A stretch of DNA of 64,000 nt, from positions 1-64,000 of the forward strand of contig CAZJHX010000027.1 in the NCBI GenBank assembly GCA_964545715.1, read 5' to 3'. This document shows, one piece after another, positions 1 to 6,896 of this stretch (position 1 is its first letter; each line of letters starts with the position of its first letter). The stretch comes from CAZJHX01 sp964545715 (GTDB taxonomy: Bacteria; Myxococcota_A; UBA9042; GCA-2863065). Position numbers and translations under genes: made by a program. The notes below the pieces were generated by a model. It saw only the letters and a program-made list of their open reading frames with translations, was not told where the DNA came from and made no database searches.

Positions 1-115
1 GGAAGCCCAGGTTGTTGTTGCGGTTGCCCGGCGAGTTGTTGTTGCGATTCGCCGAACGGACGTTGCGGCCGGTGTTGTTCCAGCTGCCGCCGCGATTGAC
101 CCGGTTGGAGCCCCG
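1..115 (-). other. DGR template repeat TR1 (partial)
   Basis: Template repeat of the first retroelement, read on the minus strand, starting 16 nt after the reverse transcriptase stop codon at 132-134. It is identical to TR2 (4702-4816) over the part inside the window. The coding sense is rich in AAC codons: it would read N-R-N-N-N-S-P-G-N-R-N-N-N where VR reads N-R-G-D-Y-S-P-G-L-R-D-R-Y. AAC-rich TRs are typical of DGRs, because adenine mutagenesis of AAC gives many residues but no stop codon. The last bases, equivalent to 4692-4701, lie outside the window. Confidence 0.93.
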
Positions 116-131
116 TGCCTCCCCGCGCCGC

Positions 132-1139
132 TCACCCCGAGTCGGGGTCCATGGCGGCCAGTATCGACCGCCGCAACGAGACGGTGTCTGCCAGCGTGGC
201 CCAGCCGATCAGGCTGCACGCCGACGCCACACTGTGCGAGTGGGGCACGTCGCCGGCGCGCCACACGCGATTCAGAGCCCGAAACCGGCGTCTCAGGCGC
301 CGCACACGCGCGCCATCCAGGCGTCGCAGTCTCGGCCAGATGCGCAGCCCGAGAAAGGGCACACCGACACGCACTGGGCCTCTGCGAGTGGCGTCGTGGC
401 GGAGCTGAAGGCGCAGCGAGTCGCGGCAGTAGCGCTCGATGTCACGCGCCCAACCGCGCAGGGCGGCTGGGTTGTCGGCAAAGAGCAGCAGATCGTCCAT
501 GTAGCGAACATACCCCGCGACGCCGAGCGAACCGGTGATGAAGTGGTCGAGCGCGCCGAGGTACAGGTTTGCGAAATGCTGGCTGGTCAGATTTCCGATG
601 GGCAATCCCGTACCCGTTGCGCTCCCCGGAGCGCCGGCGCTGACGAACACCTTGGACAGCCAGCGGATTCCGGGGTCTCTCAGCAGTCCGTCCAGCTGAC
701 CCAGCAGCACCGCGTGGTCCACAGTCTCGAAGTGCCGCTGGATGTCCAACTTCAAGAAGTAGTCAAAGCGTCGGCTCAGCGCCTGGGCCCGGTCGAGCGC
801 CGCCACGGTGCCTTTGCCCCGGCGGCAGGCATAGCTGTCGGCGATGGCGTACGCCTCCAGGGTGGGCTCGATCGCCGCGCACAGCGCGTGGTGCACCACG
901 CGGTCCCGAAAGTGCGCGGCGCTGATCGTGCGTGGCTTGGGGTCTGTGATGTGAAACGTGTGAAAGGGCCGCGGCCGATAGGTTCGTTCGAGCAGCTCAC
1001 GTTGCAGCCCCAGGACCTCCGGCTCGAGGTCCATCAGGAACGCACACGTCTGCCGGCTCAGCCGCTTGCCGCGCGCGGCGCGGCGGGCGGCGCTGCACAG
1101 GGCATGAAAGCTCACCACGTCGTCGAAACGGGGGCTCAT
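132..1139 (-). CDS. DGR reverse transcriptase, cassette 1
   Basis: 335-residue reverse transcriptase that would copy TR RNA into adenine-mutagenised cDNA for transfer to VR. Visible motifs are the first catalytic Asp in LKLDIQRHFETVDH (about 129-142), the DGR-type motif IGNLTSQ (181-187), where group II intron enzymes have QG-type sequences, and the catalytic YMDD (213-216). No maturase or endonuclease domain follows, and the length fits DGR enzymes. The ATG overlaps the avd stop codon by four bases, indicating translational coupling. The TR lies directly downstream. The sequence is identical to the copy at 4833-5840. Confidence 0.95.
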   Translation of the reverse strand: MSPRFDDVVSFHALCSAARRAARGKRLSRQTCAFLMDLEPEVLGLQRELLERTYRPRPFHTFHITDPKPRTISAAHFRDRVVHHALCAAIEPTLEAYAIADSYACRRGKGTVAALDRAQALSRRFDYFLKLDIQRHFETVDHAVLLGQLDGLLRDPGIRWLSKVFVSAGAPGSATGTGLPIGNLTSQHFANLYLGALDHFITGSLGVAGYVRYMDDLLLFADNPAALRGWARDIERYCRDSLRLQLRHDATRRGPVRVGVPFLGLRIWPRLRRLDGARVRRLRRRFRALNRVWRAGDVPHSHSVASACSLIGWATLADTVSLRRSILAAMDPDSG

Positions 1140-1486
1140 GCTTGCGCCTGCTGCGTGCGCCAGCCGCCCAGCATGCGGCCCGTCTCGTCGAGCTGTCGCG
1201 CCGCGTGTTCGTAGCCGCGATGGTCAAGGTAGCGCCGCTGATGGGCCAGACGCAGCAGCACGCGCAAGCGAGCCAGCGCCCGGTCCGCGTCTCGAAGCGC
1301 GGCCGCCTTGCCTCGACCGCCGCTGTAGCGGGCGTCCACCAGGCGCTCCAGCACGTCCAGCGCCAGGTTGTCGATACGCGCTGCAAACGTGAAGCGCACG
1401 GCTTTGGGAAAGCGTCCGGTGCGGTCCAACAGGTCCCCGATGGTCCGCTCCCACAAGACGAAGATGGTCAGCGCATCATCCGGCAT
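1136..1486 (-). CDS. avd: DGR accessory variability determinant (Avd), cassette 1
   Basis: 116-residue, mostly helical, Arg- and Leu-rich protein of the size of the four-helix-bundle Avd family. Known Avd proteins form a pentameric barrel that binds the reverse transcriptase and nucleic acid and is needed for mutagenic homing. Its place directly before the reverse transcriptase, with a 4-base ATGA overlap, supports the call. It starts at ATG 1486, inside the last codons of the HRDC gene (11-base overlap). Assignment rests on size, helical composition and position, since Avd sequences are poorly conserved. Confidence 0.85.
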   Translation of the reverse strand: MPDDALTIFVLWERTIGDLLDRTGRFPKAVRFTFAARIDNLALDVLERLVDARYSGGRGKAAALRDADRALARLRVLLRLAHQRRYLDHRGYEHAARQLDETGRMLGGWRTQQAQA

Positions 1487-1952
1487 CGGACGGACCTTGA
1501 GCGATCACGGTCAGCAGCGCCTCGCCAAAGGCCTTCAGCCGCGCTTCTCCAACGCCGTCTACCGCGCTCAGCTGCGCCAGCGTGGTGGGGCGCGCACTGG
1601 CGATCGTTGCCAGCTGCCGGTTGGTCAGCAGCACATAGGCCGGCTTGCCGTCCGCCTGCGCTCGCTGGTTACGCCACTGCCTGAGTGTGTCGTACATCGG
1701 CCGATCCGGTTCGGGCACCTGGTTGCGCCAGTCTACGCGCTCCCCGCCGTCGCGCGTCGAGCGCCGGACCGCCGACGGACCACCGTCTGAGCGATATGAC
1801 ACCAGCAGCGCCCACACGGGTGCGCCGTCGTGCACGAAGAAGCGCTCGCTGACGTCCAGAACACGCTTGTCGGTCAGAAAGGCCTGTAGCTCGGTGTCGT
1901 CAAACGCGCAGCGCTCCGAGTCGTACGCCAGGGTAAAAGCCTTCAGCTTCAT
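1476..1952 (-). CDS. HRDC-domain DGR accessory protein, cassette 1
   Basis: 158-residue protein. The N-terminal half (MKLKAFTLAYDSER and following) is of unknown fold. The C-terminal half, from about residue 80, matches an HRDC domain, with a YVLLTNRQLATIASARP helix and a GVGEARLKAFGEALL helix-hairpin segment. HRDC domains, known as nucleic-acid-binding modules of RecQ and RNase D, also occur in small DGR accessory proteins. The ATG at 1952 is preferred over the upstream ATG at 1967 because GGGGAG lies a few bases before it. It overlaps avd by 11 bases, and the target gene lies upstream. Confidence 0.82.
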   Translation of the reverse strand: MKLKAFTLAYDSERCAFDDTELQAFLTDKRVLDVSERFFVHDGAPVWALLVSYRSDGGPSAVRRSTRDGGERVDWRNQVPEPDRPMYDTLRQWRNQRAQADGKPAYVLLTNRQLATIASARPTTLAQLSAVDGVGEARLKAFGEALLTVIAQGPSDAG

Positions 1953-2036
1953 TGCCGCTCCCCGCATGTGGTTCGTTCAAACGGCGCATCAACCAACCGG
2001 CCGGCTCGGGTTGTTCCCAAAAAATTTTTCGCGATC

Positions 2037-2072
2037 GTCGCCTTCGGCGACCAGGGGGAGACTCCCCCCTGG
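2037..2072 (-). terminator. Double hairpin downstream of target 1
   Basis: Two adjacent inverted repeats lie between the target stop and the HRDC start. One is GTCGCC/GGCGAC with a 3-nt loop (2037-2051); the other is CCAGGGGG/CCCCCTGG with a 6-nt loop (2051-2072). On the minus strand they are followed by an A5T6 run at about 2022-2032. This could be a rho-independent terminator attenuating read-through from target into machinery genes. It could also be the hairpin or cruciform that helps retrohoming downstream of VR in some DGRs, although it is about 140 bases from VR. A copy lies at 6738-6773. Confidence 0.5.
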
Positions 2073-2195
2073 ACCCCCAACCAGGCCTCCGCTTCGCTAC
2101 GGGACTCGCTTGGGACACGCGGCTGCGCTCGCGGACCCGCTCGCCCCTCCGCGCGCTGCGGCTCAACACAAGACAAGGGATCAAGGGGACAAGGG

Positions 2196-4529
2196 TCAGG
2201 GGATCGACCTGGCAGGGCGGAAGCCCAGGTAGCGGTCGCGGAGGCCCGGCGAGTAGTCGCCGCGATTCGCCGAACGGACGTAGCGGCCGGAGTAGTACCA
2301 GCAGCCGCCGCGATTGACCCGGTAGGAGCCCCGGGAAGGGCCTGTCGGGTCGGTTTGGCGGCCAGATGCGTAGCTGCCTTTCCAGTCACCCGTCCACTCC
2401 CAGACGTTGCCCAGCATGTCGTACAAACCCCACGCGTTCGCCCGCTTGCGGCCCACGGGATGCGTCTTGCGGCCCGAGTTGCCGCCATGCCACGCCACCG
2501 AGTCCAGCGGCCCGTGGCGCGCCCCCGTCGTCCCCGCGCGCGCGGCGTACTCCCACTCAGCCTCTGTCGGAAGACGGTAGCCCCCACACGACAGCCCCTT
2601 GAACGACACGGTTTTGCCACGGATGGCGTAACAAGCCGGCAACCCCTCGCGCTTGGACAGCGCGTTGCAGTATTTCACCGCGTCAAACCAGGAGACCTGC
2701 TCCACCGGACAGGTGCCGCCGCACGACGAGAAGCGCGACGGTTTGCTGCCCATCACCGACTGGTACTGCGACTGAGTCACCTCCGTGGCCTGCAACAGAA
2801 ACGCCCGCGTGATGCGCACCGTGTGCACCGGCCCCTCGTCATCGTCGCGGCCCGACTCCGAGGACTCAGACCCCATCTGGAACGTCCCCGGCGAGATGCG
2901 GACAAACCCCTTCGCAGATGCCGAAGCGGCGGGTGCCGGCGTTGGACTGCCGAGTGTGGCTACCACCCGGCTCACGCGCTTCTCGGCCAATGTCAGCGCG
3001 GCCTTCCAGGCGCCCAGTTTGGGGTGCCGCACCTCGACCTGTTTTGCGCACACCCCCACCTTGAACGTGCCCGGCGTCTTCCCTGCCTGGCGCCCGTCCA
3101 CCCATACGGACGCCACGACCGCGTTTTTTCGCCCGTCGACCGCCGACACCTCGATGGCCGACGGGCGCGGCTTCGGCGCCAACTCAAGCTTGCGGGTCTG
3201 GCCGCGCGCCACTGTGATCTCACGGCCCGCGCGCACGTGACACCGATCCTCGACCACCACCTTGTGTCGCCCGGGCGAAAGCTCCAGCCGCTTCAGCGGC
3301 GCTGTGCCGGCGGGTCGCCCGTCCACCGTGATCGCCAGGCCCGGCGGTGTGGTCACCACGTCCACGACGCCGAAGTTGCCCGCCAGCGTCCAACGCACCG
3401 TCTTGTTGGCCGATAGCTCCATCACCTCCGAGCGCGGCAGGTAGCGCTTCTTTTGCAGCTGCACGGTGTGGCGGCCCGCCGTCACCTCGGCCGAGCACGG
3501 GGTCGGGGTCTCGCACGCCACCTGACCATCCACCAGCACGATGGCGCCGGCCGGCGTCGACTCAAACTTGACGACGATCTTCTGGGAGCCGCCCGGATCC
3601 CACTCCGCGTCGTCCCCGCCGAGCACTTTGTCGCCCCCCGGCGACGGCGCTGGATCCACCGGCGCCGCGACCCGCCCGCCTGGCCGCTGCGGCGGGCGGC
3701 GCATCGTATTCAGCAGCGCGGCGACGGCCTCCCGTGCGGACGCCGAGCGCGACCCGGGGTCCCAGCGTACGATGGCCGAGGTCAGCTCGCAGCCCTTCTC
3801 CACCGAGAACAGGCTCAGCACCAGCTTCGCGGCCCGTCCTTTGCCCACGACCCGCGCCGTCAGCCGGGAGTTGGCCGATACCTCCTGGCCCAGCGCGCAC
3901 TTCTGGCCCTCGGCCACGCCGGGCGCGTGGGAGGCCCGCTTCAGCCTTCGCAGCACCGCTCGCTCCTCGGCGTCCGCCACCACGGTCAGCTTGCCCGCCT
4001 GCGACAACGCTGTGCGCACCTCCAGCCGCAGCCCATCGCTGGGCTTGCCGCGCCCGTCAAACGCCTCCACCAGCGCCCGCGGGTTGCGCTGCAGGTACGT
4101 CTCCACCGCGCGCCCGACCACGTCGACGTGTCCGCGCCGCACCAACAACCCTCCCTGCCACGACCACAGATACGCCGCGGGCAGACTCGCCGCACCGCCA
4201 AACGAGTCCAGGATGGTCCCGCGCAGGTCACAGATCTGATCGTCGGGCTCCCACGCCAGGTTGGCACACTGTGCGGCCTTGGCGTCCTTGACCGCCACCA
4301 CGACCAGCCGCAACCCCTGGCTGTAATACCGCTCCCGCAGCTTCTGCCACACCGGCACCGCCGCCATACACGGCTTGCACCAGGTGGCGTAAAACTCCAC
4401 CGCCAGCAGCTTCACACCCGGCCGCTGTAGAAACCCCTGCACGTCCAACCGATCGCCGGCGGAGGCCGGCCCGATGCACGTCACCGCCACCAGGGCGGCC
4501 GCCACGAGTCTGGTTTGTGCCTGCGACAC
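2196..4529 (-). CDS. DGR target 1: exported thioredoxin-PEGA-FGE-like variable protein
   Basis: About 777 residues from a GTG at 4529. An ATG at 4580 is the alternative start. The order of parts is: a hydrophobic signal segment ending PASA, a thioredoxin-like domain with the redox motif CKPC (about 51-54), a poorly conserved middle, three PEGA-type repeats (about 320-500, e.g. STPAGAIVLVDG and TTPPGLAITVDG), and a formylglycine-generating-enzyme (C-type-lectin-like fold) domain from about 537 to the end. VR encodes about residues 733-773, where this fold displays ligand-binding loops. The protein is probably a periplasmic or surface binding protein whose specificity is diversified. The first two parts differ from target 2; the FGE-like domain is identical. 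Confidence 0.92.
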   Translation of the reverse strand: MSQAQTRLVAAALVAVTCIGPASAGDRLDVQGFLQRPGVKLLAVEFYATWCKPCMAAVPVWQKLRERYYSQGLRLVVVAVKDAKAAQCANLAWEPDDQICDLRGTILDSFGGAASLPAAYLWSWQGGLLVRRGHVDVVGRAVETYLQRNPRALVEAFDGRGKPSDGLRLEVRTALSQAGKLTVVADAEERAVLRRLKRASHAPGVAEGQKCALGQEVSANSRLTARVVGKGRAAKLVLSLFSVEKGCELTSAIVRWDPGSRSASAREAVAALLNTMRRPPQRPGGRVAAPVDPAPSPGGDKVLGGDDAEWDPGGSQKIVVKFESTPAGAIVLVDGQVACETPTPCSAEVTAGRHTVQLQKKRYLPRSEVMELSANKTVRWTLAGNFGVVDVVTTPPGLAITVDGRPAGTAPLKRLELSPGRHKVVVEDRCHVRAGREITVARGQTRKLELAPKPRPSAIEVSAVDGRKNAVVASVWVDGRQAGKTPGTFKVGVCAKQVEVRHPKLGAWKAALTLAEKRVSRVVATLGSPTPAPAASASAKGFVRISPGTFQMGSESSESGRDDDEGPVHTVRITRAFLLQATEVTQSQYQSVMGSKPSRFSSCGGTCPVEQVSWFDAVKYCNALSKREGLPACYAIRGKTVSFKGLSCGGYRLPTEAEWEYAARAGTTGARHGPLDSVAWHGGNSGRKTHPVGRKRANAWGLYDMLGNVWEWTGDWKGSYASGRQTDPTGPSRGSYRVNRGGCWYYSGRYVRSANRGDYSPGLRDRYLGFRPARSIP
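2209..2333 (-). other. DGR variable region VR1
   Basis: 125-bp match to TR2 (4692-4816) at the 3' end of target 1. There are 16 substitutions, every one at a position that is A in the TR coding strand. Thirteen codons are changed, including all eleven AAC codons, and two AAT codons are unchanged. The resulting variable residues are mostly Tyr, Asp, Gly, Arg, Leu, Cys and Ser. The last 20 bases (2209-2228) are GC-rich and identical to TR, like an IMH initiation site. The two repeats part at 2208 (C in VR, G in TR) and beyond 2333. Confidence 0.95.
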
Positions 4530-4691
4530 GATGCGACCTAAGGTAGCGCCAAGGTCGCACAGGTAGCAAGGCACGGTCATCTTCGGCAGCGCCCGCACCC
4601 GCGAGCGCCGCGCCGGCTTGGGGAGAATGGTCTCGGCAGTGCGCTGGATCGCCGGCCGTGGGCGGCGGTCATCGGGCGAGGGCGCCGAGAG

Positions 4692-4816
4692 CTGGCAGGG
4701 CGGAAGCCCAGGTTGTTGTTGCGGTTGCCCGGCGAGTTGTTGTTGCGATTCGCCGAACGGACGTTGCGGCCGGTGTTGTTCCAGCTGCCGCCGCGATTGA
4801 CCCGGTTGGAGCCCCG
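4692..4816 (-). other. DGR template repeat TR2
   Basis: Complete template repeat of the second cassette, 16 nt downstream of the reverse transcriptase stop at 4833. It is identical to TR1 over the shared part. It matches VR1 and VR2 except at 16 template adenines. The 20 bases at 4692-4711 are invariant between TR and VR; the match stops at 4691, where TR has G and VR has C. The 162 bases from here to the target 1 start hold no gene and may carry the template RNA 3' part and the target promoter. Confidence 0.94.
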
Positions 4817-4832
4817 TGCCTCCCCGCGCCGC

Positions 4833-5840
4833 TCACCCCGAGTCGGGGTCCATGGCGGCCAGTATCGACCGCCGCAACGAGACGGTGTCTGCCAGCGTGG
4901 CCCAGCCGATCAGGCTGCACGCCGACGCCACACTGTGCGAGTGGGGCACGTCGCCGGCGCGCCACACGCGATTCAGAGCCCGAAACCGGCGTCTCAGGCG
5001 CCGCACACGCGCGCCATCCAGGCGTCGCAGTCTCGGCCAGATGCGCAGCCCGAGAAAGGGCACACCGACACGCACTGGGCCTCTGCGAGTGGCGTCGTGG
5101 CGGAGCTGAAGGCGCAGCGAGTCGCGGCAGTAGCGCTCGATGTCACGCGCCCAACCGCGCAGGGCGGCTGGGTTGTCGGCAAAGAGCAGCAGATCGTCCA
5201 TGTAGCGAACATACCCCGCGACGCCGAGCGAACCGGTGATGAAGTGGTCGAGCGCGCCGAGGTACAGGTTTGCGAAATGCTGGCTGGTCAGATTTCCGAT
5301 GGGCAATCCCGTACCCGTTGCGCTCCCCGGAGCGCCGGCGCTGACGAACACCTTGGACAGCCAGCGGATTCCGGGGTCTCTCAGCAGTCCGTCCAGCTGA
5401 CCCAGCAGCACCGCGTGGTCCACAGTCTCGAAGTGCCGCTGGATGTCCAACTTCAAGAAGTAGTCAAAGCGTCGGCTCAGCGCCTGGGCCCGGTCGAGCG
5501 CCGCCACGGTGCCTTTGCCCCGGCGGCAGGCATAGCTGTCGGCGATGGCGTACGCCTCCAGGGTGGGCTCGATCGCCGCGCACAGCGCGTGGTGCACCAC
5601 GCGGTCCCGAAAGTGCGCGGCGCTGATCGTGCGTGGCTTGGGGTCTGTGATGTGAAACGTGTGAAAGGGCCGCGGCCGATAGGTTCGTTCGAGCAGCTCA
5701 CGTTGCAGCCCCAGGACCTCCGGCTCGAGGTCCATCAGGAACGCACACGTCTGCCGGCTCAGCCGCTTGCCGCGCGCGGCGCGGCGGGCGGCGCTGCACA
5801 GGGCATGAAAGCTCACCACGTCGTCGAAACGGGGGCTCAT
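4833..5840 (-). CDS. DGR reverse transcriptase, cassette 2
   Basis: 335 residues, identical in sequence to the enzyme at 132-1139. It carries the same IGNLTSQ and YMDD motifs, and its ATG overlaps avd by four bases. Two identical enzymes mean either TR transcript could be served by either enzyme in trans, so the cassettes are probably functionally redundant. Identity down to silent sites points to very recent duplication or gene conversion rather than independent maintenance. Confidence 0.95.
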   Translation of the reverse strand: MSPRFDDVVSFHALCSAARRAARGKRLSRQTCAFLMDLEPEVLGLQRELLERTYRPRPFHTFHITDPKPRTISAAHFRDRVVHHALCAAIEPTLEAYAIADSYACRRGKGTVAALDRAQALSRRFDYFLKLDIQRHFETVDHAVLLGQLDGLLRDPGIRWLSKVFVSAGAPGSATGTGLPIGNLTSQHFANLYLGALDHFITGSLGVAGYVRYMDDLLLFADNPAALRGWARDIERYCRDSLRLQLRHDATRRGPVRVGVPFLGLRIWPRLRRLDGARVRRLRRRFRALNRVWRAGDVPHSHSVASACSLIGWATLADTVSLRRSILAAMDPDSG

Positions 5841-6187
5841 GCTTGCGCCTGCTGCGTGCGCCAGCCGCCCAGCATGCGGCCCGTCTCGTCGAGCTGTCGC
5901 GCCGCGTGTTCGTAGCCGCGATGGTCAAGGTAGCGCCGCTGATGGGCCAGACGCAGCAGCACGCGCAAGCGAGCCAGCGCCCGGTCCGCGTCTCGAAGCG
6001 CGGCCGCCTTGCCTCGACCGCCGCTGTAGCGGGCGTCCACCAGGCGCTCCAGCACGTCCAGCGCCAGGTTGTCGATACGCGCTGCAAACGTGAAGCGCAC
6101 GGCTTTGGGAAAGCGTCCGGTGCGGTCCAACAGGTCCCCGATGGTCCGCTCCCACAAGACGAAGATGGTCAGCGCATCATCCGGCAT
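5837..6187 (-). CDS. avd: DGR accessory variability determinant (Avd), cassette 2
   Basis: 116-residue copy identical to the protein at 1136-1486, with the same 4-base overlap with the reverse transcriptase and 11-base overlap with the HRDC gene. The family role is to bind the reverse transcriptase and template RNA during mutagenic retrohoming. The call rests on size, basic helical composition and position. Confidence 0.85.
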   Translation of the reverse strand: MPDDALTIFVLWERTIGDLLDRTGRFPKAVRFTFAARIDNLALDVLERLVDARYSGGRGKAAALRDADRALARLRVLLRLAHQRRYLDHRGYEHAARQLDETGRMLGGWRTQQAQA

Positions 6188-6653
6188 CGGACGGACCTTG
6201 AGCGATCACGGTCAGCAGCGCCTCGCCAAAGGCCTTCAGCCGCGCTTCTCCAACGCCGTCTACCGCGCTCAGCTGCGCCAGCGTGGTGGGGCGCGCACTG
6301 GCGATCGTTGCCAGCTGCCGGTTGGTCAGCAGCACATAGGCCGGCTTGCCGTCCGCCTGCGCTCGCTGGTTACGCCACTGCCTGAGTGTGTCGTACATCG
6401 GCCGATCCGGTTCGGGCACCTGGTTGCGCCAGTCTACGCGCTCCCCGCCGTCGCGCGTCGAGCGCCGGACCGCCGACGGACCACCGTCTGAGCGATATGA
6501 CACCAGCAGCGCCCACACGGGTGCGCCGTCGTGCACGAAGAAGCGCTCGCTGACGTCCAGAACACGCTTGTCGGTCAGAAAGGCCTGTAGCTCGGTGTCG
6601 TCAAACGCGCAGCGCTCCGAGTCGTACGCCAGGGTAAAAGCCTTCAGCTTCAT
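6177..6653 (-). CDS. HRDC-domain DGR accessory protein, cassette 2
   Basis: 158-residue copy identical to the protein at 1476-1952, with a C-terminal HRDC-like domain. The preferred start is the ATG at 6653, preceded by GGGGAG; an in-frame ATG at 6668 is the alternative. It is the first machinery gene after target 2, from which it is separated by a 243-base spacer containing the double hairpin at 6738-6773. Confidence 0.82.
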   Translation of the reverse strand: MKLKAFTLAYDSERCAFDDTELQAFLTDKRVLDVSERFFVHDGAPVWALLVSYRSDGGPSAVRRSTRDGGERVDWRNQVPEPDRPMYDTLRQWRNQRAQADGKPAYVLLTNRQLATIASARPTTLAQLSAVDGVGEARLKAFGEALLTVIAQGPSDAG

Positions 6654-6737
6654 TGCCGCTCCCCGCATGTGGTTCGTTCAAACGGCGCATCAACCAACCG
6701 GCCGGCTCGGGTTGTTCCCAAAAAATTTTTCGCGATC

Positions 6738-6773
6738 GTCGCCTTCGGCGACCAGGGGGAGACTCCCCCCTGG
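6738..6773 (-). terminator. Double hairpin downstream of target 2
   Basis: Exact copy of the two adjacent inverted repeats at 2037-2072, with the same A5T6 run behind it on the minus strand. It may act as a terminator or attenuator between target and machinery, or as a structural element for retrohoming. Sequence alone does not decide. Confidence 0.5.
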
Positions 6774-6896
6774 ACCCCCAACCAGGCCTCCGCTTCGCTA
6801 CGGGACTCGCTTGGGACACGCGGCTGCGCTCGCGGACCCGCTCGCCCCTCCGCGCGCTGCGGCTCAACACAAGACAAGGGATCAAGGGGACAAGGG

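Larger units (their letters stand above)
1..2932. repeat. DGR duplication, copy 1 (cut by window start)
   Basis: This block is a near-perfect direct repeat of 4702-7633 at a constant offset of 4701 bases. I compared the two blocks by eye and found one difference, T at 2919 against C at 7620, a silent Ala codon change. Identity ends abruptly after 2932 inside the ASASAK linker of the target gene. The left end lies outside the window. The block carries TR, the reverse transcriptase, avd, the HRDC gene, VR and the FGE-like domain of the target. The different flanks show that these are two loci and not the same locus assembled twice. Confidence 0.95.

Noticed and set aside
132..1139. Reverse transcriptase as a group II intron, retron or abortive-infection RT
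   Set aside because: No maturase/HNH domain or intron RNA, no retron msr/msd next to it; the IGNLTSQ motif, avd, and an adenine-mutated TR/VR pair are specific to DGRs.
12..1214. Long plus-strand open frame (400 codons) opposite the reverse transcriptase, repeated at 4713-5915
   Set aside because: It is antisense to the clear RT/avd genes, has no recognisable family, no ribosome binding site, and amino acid composition typical of frame shadows in high-GC DNA.
1476..1952. HRDC gene as a fragment of a RecQ or RNase D gene
   Set aside because: It is a complete small gene with its own ribosome binding site, overlaps avd, and is kept identically in both cassettes; the intact recQ at 45666-47900 is unrelated in context.
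1968..3416. Long plus-strand frames antisense to the DGR targets (also 6669-8057 and 8145-9416)
   Set aside because: They mirror the targets' minus-strand coding sequence, are Arg/Pro/His-rich and lack any domain pattern.
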